DNA from: Cordia subcordata
Lineage: Eukaryota > Streptophyta > Magnoliopsida > Boraginales > Cordiaceae
Assembly (NCBI GenBank): GCA_028554755.1
Contig: JAPTOF010000012.1
Coordinates: forward strand, 1,878,501-1,942,500
Reading direction: 5' to 3'
Length of the DNA: 64,000 nt
Position 1 is the stretch's first letter. The number at the start of each line of letters is the position of its first letter. Below, piece after piece: positions 1 through 12,225 of the stretch. Under the pieces are notes generated by a model that did no database searches, was not told where the DNA came from, and saw only the letters and a program-made list of their open reading frames with translations. Both the position numbers and the translations under genes were made by a program.

Positions 1-591
1 AGATCATTGCACTCATTAGTTATTGGGTGGAGTGATAGAGTAGCACTCAGAAGGTTTTAAAATTCAAATTTATATTATTCTATAACAAATATTAATATTT
101 GAGACGAACATTATGGTGAATTTAATGTAATTTTACCTAATGTAAATATTTGCTTATGAGAGGGAGGAAAAAATTGTCTTCAATGTGACACAAATCAAGA
201 GTTTGCCATTTCTCCATAATTCTACCACCACCATGTAATGTCACGGGCATAATGGAGTGCTTAATTTCCTTTCCATAAGCAGGCATTAAAAAAAATCCTG
301 AGATTTAAGGACTTGTTTGGGTTGACTTTTTCTAATTAAAAAAAAAAAACATTTTTGTTGCAACAAGTATTTAATTAAATTTCAGAAAAAGTTGAAACTT
401 TAAAAGAGTTCTAATGTTAATTTTTTTCATGAGTTAGAAATTTAGCTAGCCCTCAAGCTATCATCCAACAAGCTCAACATGTTCTTTCAGGTAGCAGTAA
501 GTTAACATGTTAAACTCTCAAGCAAGTCTCTCAATTAACCTTGAGCAACGCAAACATCAGAATATATGTTGCCACTAGTGTGTATATATAT
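1..591. other. Intergenic, downstream of the START gene
   Basis: No coding exon is seen. A truncated copy of the window's Tourist-like MITE family begins near 308 after a TTA: an AGGACTTGTTTGG end is recognisable, but the opposite end is not. The rest is AT-rich sequence and the 3' flank of the minus-strand START gene. Confidence 0.5.
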
Positions 592-3500
592 CTAGTCAAT
601 ATGATTGGGTAAAACCGCAGCCTTAATCGAAGAAACAGTATGTTTGATGATTTTGTATGCAGTGAACACAGAGAGAGGAGGAAGATATTCTGGTGAGGAG
701 AGCTGCTCATCCATGACATGAAATGCAATGGTGAGGATGCTTCCATTATTGTTGGTATTGTTAGAATAATTGGGCTGCTGATGATGATGATTCATAGTTG
801 ATGATGATGATGATGATCCATCGGCTGGGAGGATCGCAAACCCTGAAGGCAGAATGGCCACAACATCTGGATTCTTGCCTTCCATCATGTGATGCATCGC
901 GAATATGTCAATGGGTGCGTACACAACATAACAGCCTGTTGAGTCTGCGAAGCTCTCTTGCAGGTACAGGTTTACTATCTTGTCTGCTTCAGCCTGCAAA
1001 TTTATTAGTCTCTCAGTATGAGATAGTATAGCTAGAAACAGCTATTGTAAATATGGTTTGGTGCACGGAACTTCCGCTATACTATCCGTTTAATTATTCG
1101 ACCTTTGATGTGCCTTTTTTATGAGTGTTTTTGTGACTCAAATATGTGATCACTAATGGATGTCGAGAATTTCGGATCCTCAATCACTAGGTTCATGGCA
1201 TTATTCAACATTTAGGGCCTACGACACTTTTGGTTGAAGAATGTAAAAGAATGCTGAAATTTTTGGGCTATCGCTTAAGGCACATACATAAAGAAGCTAA
1301 CAAATTGACGAATTTTGGGCTAATATACCACTCGGGATTCACATATTAGAGGATCCACCAGATGCAACTAGAAGATTGTGGGGGATGATGCTAAAGGAGC
1401 CTCCTCTCCAAAAATGATCAACAACTAATTTTTGGCGCTACCTCCCTGAATAAGGGGAGAAAAAGAAAACATTATGCAGGAGTCAAACCTGTTTTGAGGT
1501 CTAGTCTTACCATGCACTCTGGCAAGAGATTGTTTTCGAGATTCAAACATGCAACCTTGCAAATTGGGCAGTTTAATTTCTAGGTACAGAACAGTCTTGC
1601 TAAATATTGTGCAATACAGCTATAATAAGGGCAACTTGATGGACGAAACTCCCTAACTATACGGATTTAGATCGACTTTAAAGTTTATCTTATTCATAAA
1701 TGCTGACCATGTATTCGCAAGAAATTATTTTCACGACTTTTACATGGATACAATAAGTTTAACATTATGCCAATGGGATCGAAAATATACAGCGCATGGA
1801 TGCAAGACTTACCTCAACTAACACAACCGAAACCTCGCATCCTGGATAACTAGAAGTAGGAAAACTCATTGTATCTCGAGTCACACGGCCTTGAGAAAGC
1901 AAATCCCACTGCCATATACACGATGCACAAGTAATAATTAAGATTATTAATAAACGTTAACTCGGTGCACGAAATTCCCGTTGTGCGAATAATTCAGAGG
2001 AGGATCAATATCAGACTCATTTTCAGATCTACAATATGCGACTTTATCTTTTATTTTGCAATGAGTACTTCATGACTCAAACTCGTGACCTTTAGGGTTA
2101 ACAAGATCATACCTTGCTGCGATTACTACCATTGCGAAGGAAGTCAAATACGAAATGTTGAGGGAGTGGCAACCATATTGAAGTTGCTACATTTACTGCA
2201 ACACCTCTTGGGATTCCTGGATCATCCAGGTTCAAGGTGGTCCTGATTAGGATATCTTCTGCTCCACTTATAGGCATTGGCTTCCATGACTTATCTGGGC
2301 ATGAATTAATATCAGCATGATAAGCTCTCACCATTCTTCCAGCCACCTTCAGTAGACTCTCCTTTCCTGCTCCAAGCTCTTCCAAGCAGTCAAACAGAAA
2401 TGAATTTTTCAGCTATAATTGTGATGCATAACTCATCTAATTATTTCATTATTTTGGAGAAAAATAGCATAGACTGCAAAATCTACGTTCAAGATCTCAC
2501 ACACCAATTTGAAAATGGGTTAATTTTTCGTTCTCGAAATGCTATTCAAGTTTAAGAGAATTTAGAGCCTCTTTGGTCCAACTTTTAAACACTACTCATC
2601 TAATTAGTTGAATCTAACTAATTTGGTTTAATTTTAGAAGAACTTTTATCTAAAATCCAAAGTTTAAAAAAGTCGAAACCAGAAGCTCCAAACTAAAGAT
2701 TTTCAAAAAGGTTTTTGAAGAGTTGTTTTACATTATATAAGAAATTATTCTTCTTTTTTCTCTCAAAAATATTAAATCAATATTACCCACCAAATAACTG
2801 GAAGGTCAACTCTTAAAATACAAATTTAAACAATTGACACTTCTATTCAACAAAATTTTTACACAAAACTCCAATAGTAATAAACACTTAAAAACTAAAA
2901 TCTCACGGCTAAACCGGATAGAGTCTTACCATGGTTATTATTTGGAACCGTCAACCGGTAACTCTGCCTTTCCGAAATTGATATTCGTTGGCAATAGCTT
3001 TCCAGGGTTGCAACCCACCGATTTGCACTAAATGCAAAGCCTGACGCAACAAGCGACCTGAACATATTTTGAACCGAACCATAAGAGACGGCATTGTTCT
3101 CCACCCAAGTCACCTAGGGGCATAAGCAGTTTGATCAGACGATTAAGAAGCTGGATACTTGAAGAGTGGTCATTTTTATGGTAATAGATCTCAAGTTAAC
3201 GAAAAATCATGCAGCTCAACTGTTATCATTACTCGTTTAAAAAGAATATATTCATGTACAAAACTCGATCGTGGACAATCCCGTTACCATATGGAAGGGC
3301 ATGTTGAGAACAAAAAATAATGGGTAAATGACCCATTTGGTTCTTTATCTTCAAAATGTGACAAATTAATCTCTTTTCTTTTTTAATTTGTAATGTCGTT
3401 AGTCCTAAATTAAAAAAGTCAAAAAAATAATGAGGTCAGGACTAATGTTGTCACAAACGGTAAAGATAAGGAACTAAAAAATGTCAAAAATTGCAAAATA

Positions 3501-6500
3501 AAAGATTTATATAGTAACAAATTACAAAGATAAAGGACTAAACAATGTTCTTTTTTAAATATTTTTTGAACTTGGGACTAAAGGCATCCCTAATTATAAA
3601 TATATAATCTGAATTGTCATGTTTTAAAAACAAGAAATTTAATCATCAAAAGAATCCAAAATAGAAAGCCAAATAAATCATTTATCCACAAATAACATAA
3701 GAATATTGTCAGCATAACATGAAGTCTAATACAAATTTACCTTAAATGCAGTAGCATCTTGAAGTGCTTGTATCAAGCAACCTGAAGGCCTTCTTTGACA
3801 TTTCATTAGTGGGTTGGGGAAAACACTTTCCAAAGACACATCAGCAACCAGCCAAGTGCCAACAGCGAGCTGCCTGCAATATCTTGCGAAATAGATCTCA
3901 CGACCTTGATCAAGTGGAGATGAAACATGATATTCGGCAATCATCTGAGCAGAAATCATTTTATTAGAATATTGGATAAATTACTGTAGTACTTTATCTT
4001 TTAGTAAAATGATATTATGATCCTTTTAGTCCTTTACTATTAATTTCGTTGCCGCCATTAGTCTATTTTTGAATTTTCATCCAATTTTTGCAGTTATTCA
4101 ATGCATTGCACATGCATAACAGGTGAGGATAACGCCTAACAATTCCAAAAAAGACTAATGGTGGCAATGGAGTTAAAACTAAAGGACTAGAAAGTTAAGG
4201 TAAAAGACAGCACATCATTTGTTAAAAGATAAAGGACTGTAAGAGTAATTTAATTGCCCTAAAATATTTCACCACAAACATAATTAATAGACTAAAAGCA
4301 TAGAGCAGTGACGGCACAATCCTCCTCTTTCCTTGCGGTAAAAAAGATTATATAGCGCATAAGAAATGTGTACTTTGTGCTATGACATACTTGTAAGAGA
4401 AAGACTTGAAATTATCGAACAATTTTATCAAAATTCGAGTGTCTTTTACTTTTTCTCCATATTATTTTGGTGCAAAATCTTTCTACATGTTGTCATACAA
4501 ATTTTTATACCACGTTGAATCGAATAACATGATTAAATTATGGTAGTGTCTACGCCTATATTACATGAAAATTTTTATTAATTTATTTTATATATTTGTT
4601 AGTTCTAAGACCCATTAAATTTTTTTTTTTTTAATTCGATTCCTGAGAAAACTGTAAATGAGTTGAGTCTCATTCATTCAATAACAAAAAGACCTCCATG
4701 TGTTTATATATTTCTAGCTAATACGACATATTTGCTTCAAGGAAGAAAACAATTTCATACAACATAAAAAAGAAATATAAAAATTGTAAGTTAAGCATGC
4801 CGTCACTGGGAGCTAAGTAGTTTGGAAAACTAAAATTAGTGAAGAAGTTACAGACTGGGGCTTCCTGGGGGAAATGTGATTTTGCAAACAAAAAATATAG
4901 CAGTGTCTTAAAGTATATAAAGTAAAATTTTATGTTACTCTTTCACGTCTCTTATATGGAAAGAAGTTGTTTATTAAATTTCAAATATTCCATTATACAA
5001 GAAAAATAAAGGGCAAAAAAGTGATATATGACGCAAGGTTACAACTTCTATGATCGTACGTAAGAGTAGATCTATATGCAGAATCCATGAAACGGCTACA
5101 TGAGATATATATAATATATATTTCGAAATAAAACAATGTTGAATCATAAAGTGAATTACCACTTGGAGAATTCCATTATCAGGGTTTTCTGGCCCTCTTG
5201 TCAACAAAATTCCAAGATTTGTAGCTTGGGAGACCATATTGGAGAACACACTCGACCATTGATCCTGACAAAATTAAACAAGAACAATTATATCATCTTT
5301 CAATAATTCATGGTGGTAATAGCAACATGTGTTGACTATGGCATGGACCTATTTTTTGGGTTATAGTGACTATGATCTTATAAAATGTTTTAAAATATTT
5401 TTATATTTGTTGTCGTTTTACAAAATTATTTTGCCCCTAATTAGCCTCCCCATAAATTTACCTAGCTACTAGCTTGGCCTGTTTGGCCTAGTTGTACAGG
5501 TTAAATAATTAATGACACTTATTCAATAACACTTTTACTCAAAATTAGATTAAATAATTAATGACACTTATTCAATAGCACTTTTACTCAAAATTATACT
5601 GATAAAAGCTCTATAATTCAATAACTAAAATCTCATAGTTAGGCCAAACAAAACCTTACTTTCTAATATAACTTATAAATAATATTCTATTACCTAGAGG
5701 AAAACTCACCACATCCATAAGTATATTCACAAGTCTTTCTGGACTCATAGTGACAACCCCAATTGCCTTGGAAGCTTCAGTTTCCAGGGGCACTGATGCT
5801 CCATTTTCCATGATCACTTGATCAGAAGTATATCCACCTCCATTATTACTACTTTGATCAACTTCATTATAGCTCATCAGGTTTGGCAGCTCTATAGGCC
5901 CTCCACTAGCAATGACTCTAATTATCTCCTCTAATGATCCATCAAGAGGTGCAAATCTCTTCTTATATTCCACATCATTTAGCACCTGAGTTTTCTTACT
6001 CTCATCATAAACCCACAATGGCTCTTGTTCCTGAGCCATTTCTCTCAGCTCTTCACTTGCTGCAAACGCAAGATCGATGATTTTCTGCTTAAAAGGCTCG
6101 GCTGAAATTGAGACTGACATGAGAAGGTCCATTGCTGGAGCCTGAAGCTGAGGGGGTTGGAAATTATAAGCATCACAATTATTTGGTGAGTTCTGAACCG
6201 TGTGAGTTGTGGAATGATCAGAAGCCAAGTTTCTGCCATTTGTAATTGCCTCCATGCTTTCACTCTACAAGTGAGAATACAAAAGAATAAAATTCAGCAT
6301 GACCCCCCCCCCAAAAAAAAAAGGTAGGTTAATAATAAAGAAAGATTAACGACGGATTTTTGACACTTGCATCTACATAATACTCTTTAATTTTTATTCA
6401 GACTGCGAATGACTTTCTCGTAGAGGTGGCTCTAATATATATTGTATAAAAGTAATTTGCGCAAAGATCAGCATCTAAAAGCTTAATTAAACTGTTATAA

Positions 6501-7017
6501 ATGAGTGTATTTTTCGTTCTTTATTTATTTGCCATATTAAGAAGAATTAAAAGCTTAAATAGTTAGATGAGCTATTATATTTACTTATAATTTATTATTT
6601 TCAGGAATTCTATTAGAGTGGACGTAATCATCAAAATCCTATTAGAATTAAGCCAGCTCAACAAAATTAGTAAATAAAATGAAGAAATAATGTCCAAAAA
6701 AAAAAAAAAACAAGAACTCCCGTCAAAATATCTAATCGTACAAAGAATAGAGAAAAAGAAGAAAAGCTGCTGCTCTTCGTTGCCACCCCTACTTTACTCC
6801 ATTAGGGTTTTCATTATGAGGGACCTTTCATATGCTCAAATGCATCAGCTAGCATTTTCGCAACCATAGCACACACAAAATGAGATCCCAAATAAACATA
6901 AAAAGCCAAAAATAGAAAGGAAAAAAAAAAAACTGACGTAAAGAAATTTTATCTAAGGAAAATACATACTTCTGAGTTTCCGTTATTTCCGATGCTTGAT
7001 TTGTTCCCAGCAGCCAT
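592..7017 (-). CDS. HD-ZIP IV-derived START-domain protein lacking a homeodomain
   Basis: Eight coding exons on the minus strand, in order: 7017-6970, 6264-5710, 5264-5160, 3944-3741, 3113-2930, 2378-2113, 1908-1813, 993-592. All introns are GT-AG and phases are consistent, giving 619 aa. The START domain runs from about residue 60 (EELREMAQEQEPLW) to about 345. Family hallmarks are ERLVNILMDVDQWSSVF, RRPSGCLIQ and NRWVATLE. A conserved C-terminal region follows (DDPGIPRGVAVNVATSIWLP, YVVYAPIDI, ALLPSGFAI-like). Class IV HD-ZIP proteins normally carry a homeodomain and leucine zipper before START. Here the N terminus is only MAAGNKSSIGNNG plus a short polar stretch leading straight into START, and no WFQN-type sequence is seen up to 9.5 kb. 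Known HD-ZIP IV proteins are nuclear epidermal regulators and START binds lipid. This protein could be a non-DNA-binding partner (inference). A leader intron precedes the ATG. Confidence 0.85.
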
Positions 7018-7030
7018 ATATAATAAGCAC

Positions 7031-7410
7031 CTGAGGGGGGGAAAAAAAGAAAAGAAAAGAAAAAGAGATCCAGAAAGGGTTAATTTAAAAAGAAAAAAAG
7101 AACAAAAATGTATGTACGTAAGCGTAAAACATAAAGAGAATATTAAAAAGAAATTATTAAACCTATCAAAATGCAACGTAAAAGATATATATAGATCCCG
7201 AAAAACAACGAAGACTAATCATGAGAGACATATTCACAGAAGGATTGAAATTCAAATGGATAACGATAAAGACTGAAATTGTAGAATGAAAAAAAGCACA
7301 AGCTCTTAAATTCTACAAAAAAAAAAAGAGAAAGAAAATAGAAAAAGTAAAAAAGGACGTGCACATATATATGCAAACAATCCAAATGCAGCTGATCTGA
7401 GAAAACTGAC
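7031..7410 (-). other. Probable 5'-UTR intron of the START gene
   Basis: Reading the minus strand, a strong donor AAG|GTCAGT lies at 7411/7410. A long pyrimidine tract ending CCCTCAG|GTGC at 7031 lies 13 nt before the ATG at 7017. An untranslated first exon upstream of 7411 is therefore likely; its start is unknown. Confidence 0.55.
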
Positions 7411-8122
7411 CTTGTTTCTGCGTGGCTGCAGATATGAAAATGAAAAGAGTGTTAGGGCTTTCGTTTTTATCGTGTGTATGCAGAAGAAATAAGAGGCTTA
7501 GGGTTTTCGTGAGTGAAGAATGATGATTTTTGCAGCTTATAAGTTACTTTTGGGTCAAGTATAAGCGCGTCCTTTTATCTCCTCGTCACCATTGAGTAGA
7601 AGCAAAAAGCTGAGTGAGGTGTACGAGAGTGCGTAGTGAGATGATGCAATCTCAGATAGATTCCGTTGATGTAATCGAGGTGTACTATATATGGCATCGG
7701 CTTGTTACTCACAAATAAATAAATAAAATAAACGAGATACTTATACAAGGAAAATAACATAGAAAATGAATTAATGAATCAGTGACAATGACAATGATTA
7801 TGCTATACCCTTTTTTTTTTTTTTTTCAATGAAGGAATCGTTTATACCCTTTTTTTTTTCCCTTAACCAATCAATCCATTTCAATTATTTCAAAAACCAA
7901 GGAGCAATTTTAATATTTGTACAAGGATATTGATTTTTGCTTATGTTGTACGTTGTTGCAAAAAGTTGTCTTGGGCCTGCTAAAAGGTCCGCTTTTTCTG
8001 ATCGAATTCTACTAGTAAGGAAATCCATAGTTACTGTATGGCCCAAAGAGGCCCACATATGGATCTGAGCTCGGTCAACTCCTGAAAATAGATGGCTCGG
8101 CTCAAGTCTCATTCTACTTTCG

Positions 8123-8357
8123 GGGCCCGTTTGAATTGGCCTTTTTTTAAATCGTTTTTTTTAACAGTTTTTGAAAAATAATTTTTTTTTATAAGTCGAA
8201 AATTCTGGTTTCTAAAAAAAGTTGTATTTGAGTTTTTTTAGAGCTTCAGCTTTTCTGAAAGCTAAATAAAATAGTTATTGCAACTCTAATGTCACTTTTT
8301 CAAGGAAAAAAAAAGTACTTTTTTAAAAAAAAAAAAAAAACCAATCTAAACAGGCTC
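8123..8357. mobile_element. Tourist-like MITE (diverged copy)
   Basis: A 235-bp element whose ends are inverted copies: GGGCCCGTTTGAATTGG on the left, and on the right a sequence whose complement reads GAGCCTGTTTAGATTGG. It matches the copies at 9962 and 31683 in length and end sequence. The interior is A/T-rich. No clear TTA duplication is preserved. Confidence 0.6.
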
Positions 8358-8413
8358 TCAAAAGATAGACGTCTCATCTCCGAAACACTTATCTAGTAGC
8401 ATGACTATCTGAA

Positions 8414-8503
8414 GGGATAATGTGATCTATGATGACGCTTCTACTTCTATCGAGCTCAGGGATAATGTGATCTATGATGACACTTCTACTTCTATCGAGC
8501 TCG
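8414..8503. repeat. 45-bp tandem duplication
   Basis: Two nearly identical 45-bp units start with GGGATAATGTGATC at 8414 and 8459. Downstream (to about 8660) is an LTR-like stretch with a TATA-like CTATAAATATAG near 8576, so the repeat may belong to an old LTR remnant. No gene is called. Confidence 0.8.
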
Positions 8504-9961
8504 GATTAATATTAACAACACACTTCCGGAGTCTACCAAATTGCAAAGCGACACAGGTCTCCGGACTCTTATTACACTATAAATATAGACCCATCCCTCC
8601 AGGAAATATGCATCTAACAATCGAATTTCAGGCCGACAGCATAACTCATAAACACTAAGGGTCTATTTAACAAATTTAATTGTTATGATAACTGATAGTT
8701 GTTTGAGTAGCTGCTGTATTTTAGTTATTAACTGATAGCTATTTAACTAACTGATAACTGTTGTAGTTTAGTTATTAGCTGATAGTTGTTTAACTAACTG
8801 ATAAAATAAAATTTGTTCGATAAAATTAACTATTAGATTAGGTGATGAATGTAAAATAACATAAAAAGATATTGATATCATATTATTATTTTTGTTGTGA
8901 TATCATATTATTATTGTTGTTGTTGTTATGATAATTGTAATTATTATTACTATAATAGGAATAAGATAATATATTTCATAATTAGATATTTATTTTTATA
9001 ATCATATTTTAATATTAAAATATAACTAGTTTTTTGATAAAATATTTGTATCAATAATATAAAAATTAATTTTAATAGATTCAAAATTATTTTGTCAAAA
9101 GCAAAATACTAATAAAACTTATACTTTTAGAAATGTTGATTACATAGAATTATTCATTTTTATATTATTTCTTATTTATATTTGTAAAAGAAAAGGTAAA
9201 AATATAGAGAGGGATTAGAAAAATAATAGAAAAAAAAATGGTAGAATTGCCAAGAAAAAACATTAAAAGCTAAAAGCTATTTGAAATACTAAAATTTTTA
9301 GTTTTTCAGAAACGCTAGTTGAAACGCTAAAAGTTATTTGAAAAGATACTTAAAATGCTAGTTTATCGAACAGCAATAATGTAGAAAAATAATGTTTTGA
9401 CCAATCAAAACATTAAAAGCTACTTGAAAAACTGTTGCCGAGCATGCACTTAATGTAGAACTACTTATGGCTCGTTCTACACCTTTCTTAATTCTTATGC
9501 TTTTGCTTTATATACTTTCTTCACAAAACATTGGCTTGGGTATCCGAATATCTTTAGCCAGCAACAAATCATTGTCAAAGACGCCTGGTCTTATTACTTT
9601 TGTTTCGCAAATTGTTGGTATCCTAGTTTTGTGATCATAGATTTAGCGTCTACGTTGTATATATGCGTGTGTATAAAATGGTTTTCCGTGGCAAAGAATT
9701 AATAAATATGTGTATAAATAAAATAAATAAAAGCTAAATTGTGCACTAAACCAAAAGATTTCGTCCACTAGAAAAAATCGAAAGAATGTTTAGACATGAA
9801 GTTCATACACCATCCCAGCCCGAAAATCAGATTGCCCCAATTAATGTGCTTGGGCGGATATGAGAACCACGATTCCGCCAACTTTTAATCAACATTGACT
9901 TTTCTTTCTTGGTCAAGACTCAAAATTGAATCATGAGTACGACGATTCTCAGCTGTTTTTA
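8504..9961. other. AT-rich intergenic, probable old repeat DNA
   Basis: It contains possible LTR debris to about 8660. From 8690 to 8810 there are several near-repeats of AACTGATAGTTGTTTAACTA, followed by low-complexity A/T sequence. No ORF, RNA gene or clear element boundaries can be defended. Confidence 0.4.
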
Positions 9962-10187
9962 CGGCTTATTTGGATTGGTTTTTTGGAGAAAAAAATATTT
10001 TTTTTCTTAAAAAAGTTATATTAAATTTGTAATAACTATTTAATTTGGCTTCTAAAAAAGCTAAAATTCTTAAAAATGCTCAAACATAATTTTTTTTCAG
10101 AAGCCAGAATTTTTAACTTCTAAAAAAAACTATTTTTCAAAAGTTGTTTAAAAAATACTTTTGAAAAAAGTCAATCCAAAAGGGCCC
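9962..10187. mobile_element. Tourist-like MITE with TTA target duplication
   Basis: A 226-bp element with inverted ends (CGGCTTATTTGGATTGG left; complement of the right end GGGCCCTTTTGGATTG). TTA lies immediately outside both ends (9959-9961 and 10188-10190). The size, the TTA duplication and the end type fit non-autonomous PIF/Harbinger (Tourist) elements. It is the same family as 31683-31906. Confidence 0.7.
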
Positions 10188-10429
10188 TTAGTGCTACAAT
10201 TCATTAACCAAAACCAAACTAAATATTATCTTACCATGTTTGGTCAATTATATATGCATACTTATTCTTGTTGAAAGCTCATGTACCCTGTTTATGCCTG
10301 AGCACTAAAATGTATTATTTACCAAAAACAAATCGATTATTCAATTGTATAAACTGTTTGCGCCAAAAATGATTGGGCTTAAGAAAACCCAAAGGCCCAT
10401 GATTATGAATGGGCAAAATGTTCAATCTA

Positions 10430-10870
10430 TTGTATCGCATGTTGGAGGGCCCAGATAAAAACGTTCGTAATTGGAAGACTCAATCTTTTGCTAGGATGAA
10501 TATTGGAGTGTTAAGCATGATCCAGATATATGATAACGCTAAGTATGGTGATGAGGCAGACGTCAAGTAAAACACGTTTGAAGACATAAAGGATCTGGAG
10601 GATTCTTCCAGCTACTAAGCTATAAAATGCTATCCCATGAGGAAGGTAAAAGGTGTACAAAGTATCAACTTATTCATATCTACAATTAACCCACAACCCA
10701 ACACATAAACAACTCTTATTTCTTTCCTCCTCGCGTTCGCTGACTTGAGTGTCGGAGAACCTTTGGCCGGCACCACACCGGTGTCAAGGGTTTTGCCACT
10801 TACCTTTTTTGATCTTGTAGGTTACTAGGGTTCAAGACGACTCAATCGTGTAATTGTAGAATTCACCCTC
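10430..10870 (+). mobile_element. LTR retrotransposon remnant (solo LTR fragment)
   Basis: A TATA-like CTATAAAATGC near 10619 is followed by CTGACTTGAGTGTCGGAG near 10739 and a GGCCGGCACCACACCGGTG segment. This CTTGAGYGTCGGAG block is a familiar R-region signature of Tat/Ogre-type plant LTRs. No coding region accompanies it. Boundaries are approximate and the superfamily assignment rests on recollection of that motif. Confidence 0.45.
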
Positions 10871-10959
10871 TACATAAACCAAAAAAATTTTTAGAACACA
10901 ATATGTAATCAACTTTTGGCCTCCCTTAAAGAAAAAAAAAAGATTTAAAACATAACATA

Positions 10960-11522
10960 TCTATACTATATTATATAGAAGAACTCTTTACAATATAATA
11001 ATGACAAGTGTCGCATAAATAATATTCTTAACATTTTTTTACCACGTGGTGCTTTTATATTACGTTTAATTGTGAAAATCGTGTTTTATTTTAATGAGAT
11101 TTACATTAATTTACTAATTTATTTTAATATTTGCATATTACATTCCAAAATTATGATATGCAATCTGGATTGATTGCAGATATCTATGGTAACTCTCCAA
11201 TTTGGTTGTTATCAAATCGTGACATATTTTAATTGATATATTTTTTCTTATTTTAATCTTCTATCCATATTTCTATACTGCTTTCCCTTTAGTAATTTTA
11301 ATGTAAATCATTTAACCAAATGCTTTAATTATTCATATTTTGTTTTGTAATTTAACTCAAATTACATAATTTAATTATTTGAATCTATCTTTTTGCAATT
11401 ATTTAGAAATAATAATGATACTTATTTTAATATAATGTTACTTATCTTCTTTTTTTTGAAAAAATGCTATGCATATAAAATAATATTTTACTTCCCGGTA
11501 CATCGCACGGGCAATTGACTAG
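10960..11522 (+). mobile_element. Non-autonomous Helitron
   Basis: The element begins TCTATACTATATTATATAG directly after an A and ends CTAG directly before a T, fitting insertion between A and T. Nine bases before the terminal CTAG is a short GC hairpin (CCCG-loop-CGGG, 11495-11511), the usual Helitron 3' signal. It is 563 bp, AT-rich, and carries no Rep/helicase. Confidence 0.7.
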
Positions 11523-11792
11523 TATATATATACATACAAGTACTACCATGCTAGATTATTGGAACTTAACCATGAATATAAATTGAGCTGGGGACTTTTA
11601 AGAGTCATTGACTGGCTTAATTACGATTGTCAATGTAATCAACTTCATTTTATGGAAATAAAATACTGAAGGGCTTTGAAAATGATCTTCTTCTTCAGAC
11701 TTTCTTGGCCCTAGAAAAGGATTTAAATTTATTTAAACTTTTCAAGTTTATAAAGACAACATTAGAAGAGTATATTCTCTAATTAAAACTAA

Positions 11793-12184
11793 CTAGTACT
11801 TTCATATTCCGTGCTTTGCACAAGCTTATTTAGGTTCTTTGTATTTTTTAGTTTTTTAAATATTTATAAATGTGATTTTTTATTATTTTTAGGTTTTCGT
11901 GTGTTTTTTATTATTTCTAAATATCTATAAAAATTAATTCTAGTGCTTTTTTATTTTTTTTATTTTTTATCCTTATTTTTATTTTTTAATTAGGATATGA
12001 TGCATAAATTAATTAAATATCTTGTAATCCCATTGCAATGATGAGGTTAGAAAGTGGTGCATAAATATAATTAAACACTATAATATATAGATTTATAATA
12101 ATGTAATAATATTAAAAATAGAATCTATGATAACTTGGCAAATAGATGGGTGTTAATGTGGCACTTTTCTTTGAGCTCCTTTGA

Positions 12185-12225
<41 letters not shown>
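11793..12225 (-). mobile_element. Non-autonomous Helitron, minus orientation
   Basis: On the minus strand it begins A|TCTATATATA at 12225 and ends CTAG|T at 11793. A GTGC-AAA-GCAC hairpin lies just before the terminal CTAG. It is 433 bp and includes the (AT)n run at 12189-12223 in its 5' end. It has the same general plan as 10960-11522 but its sequence has diverged. No coding content. Confidence 0.55.
12189..12223. repeat. (AT)n microsatellite
   Basis: An uninterrupted alternating AT tract of about 35 bp inside the Helitron-like element. Confidence 0.95.
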
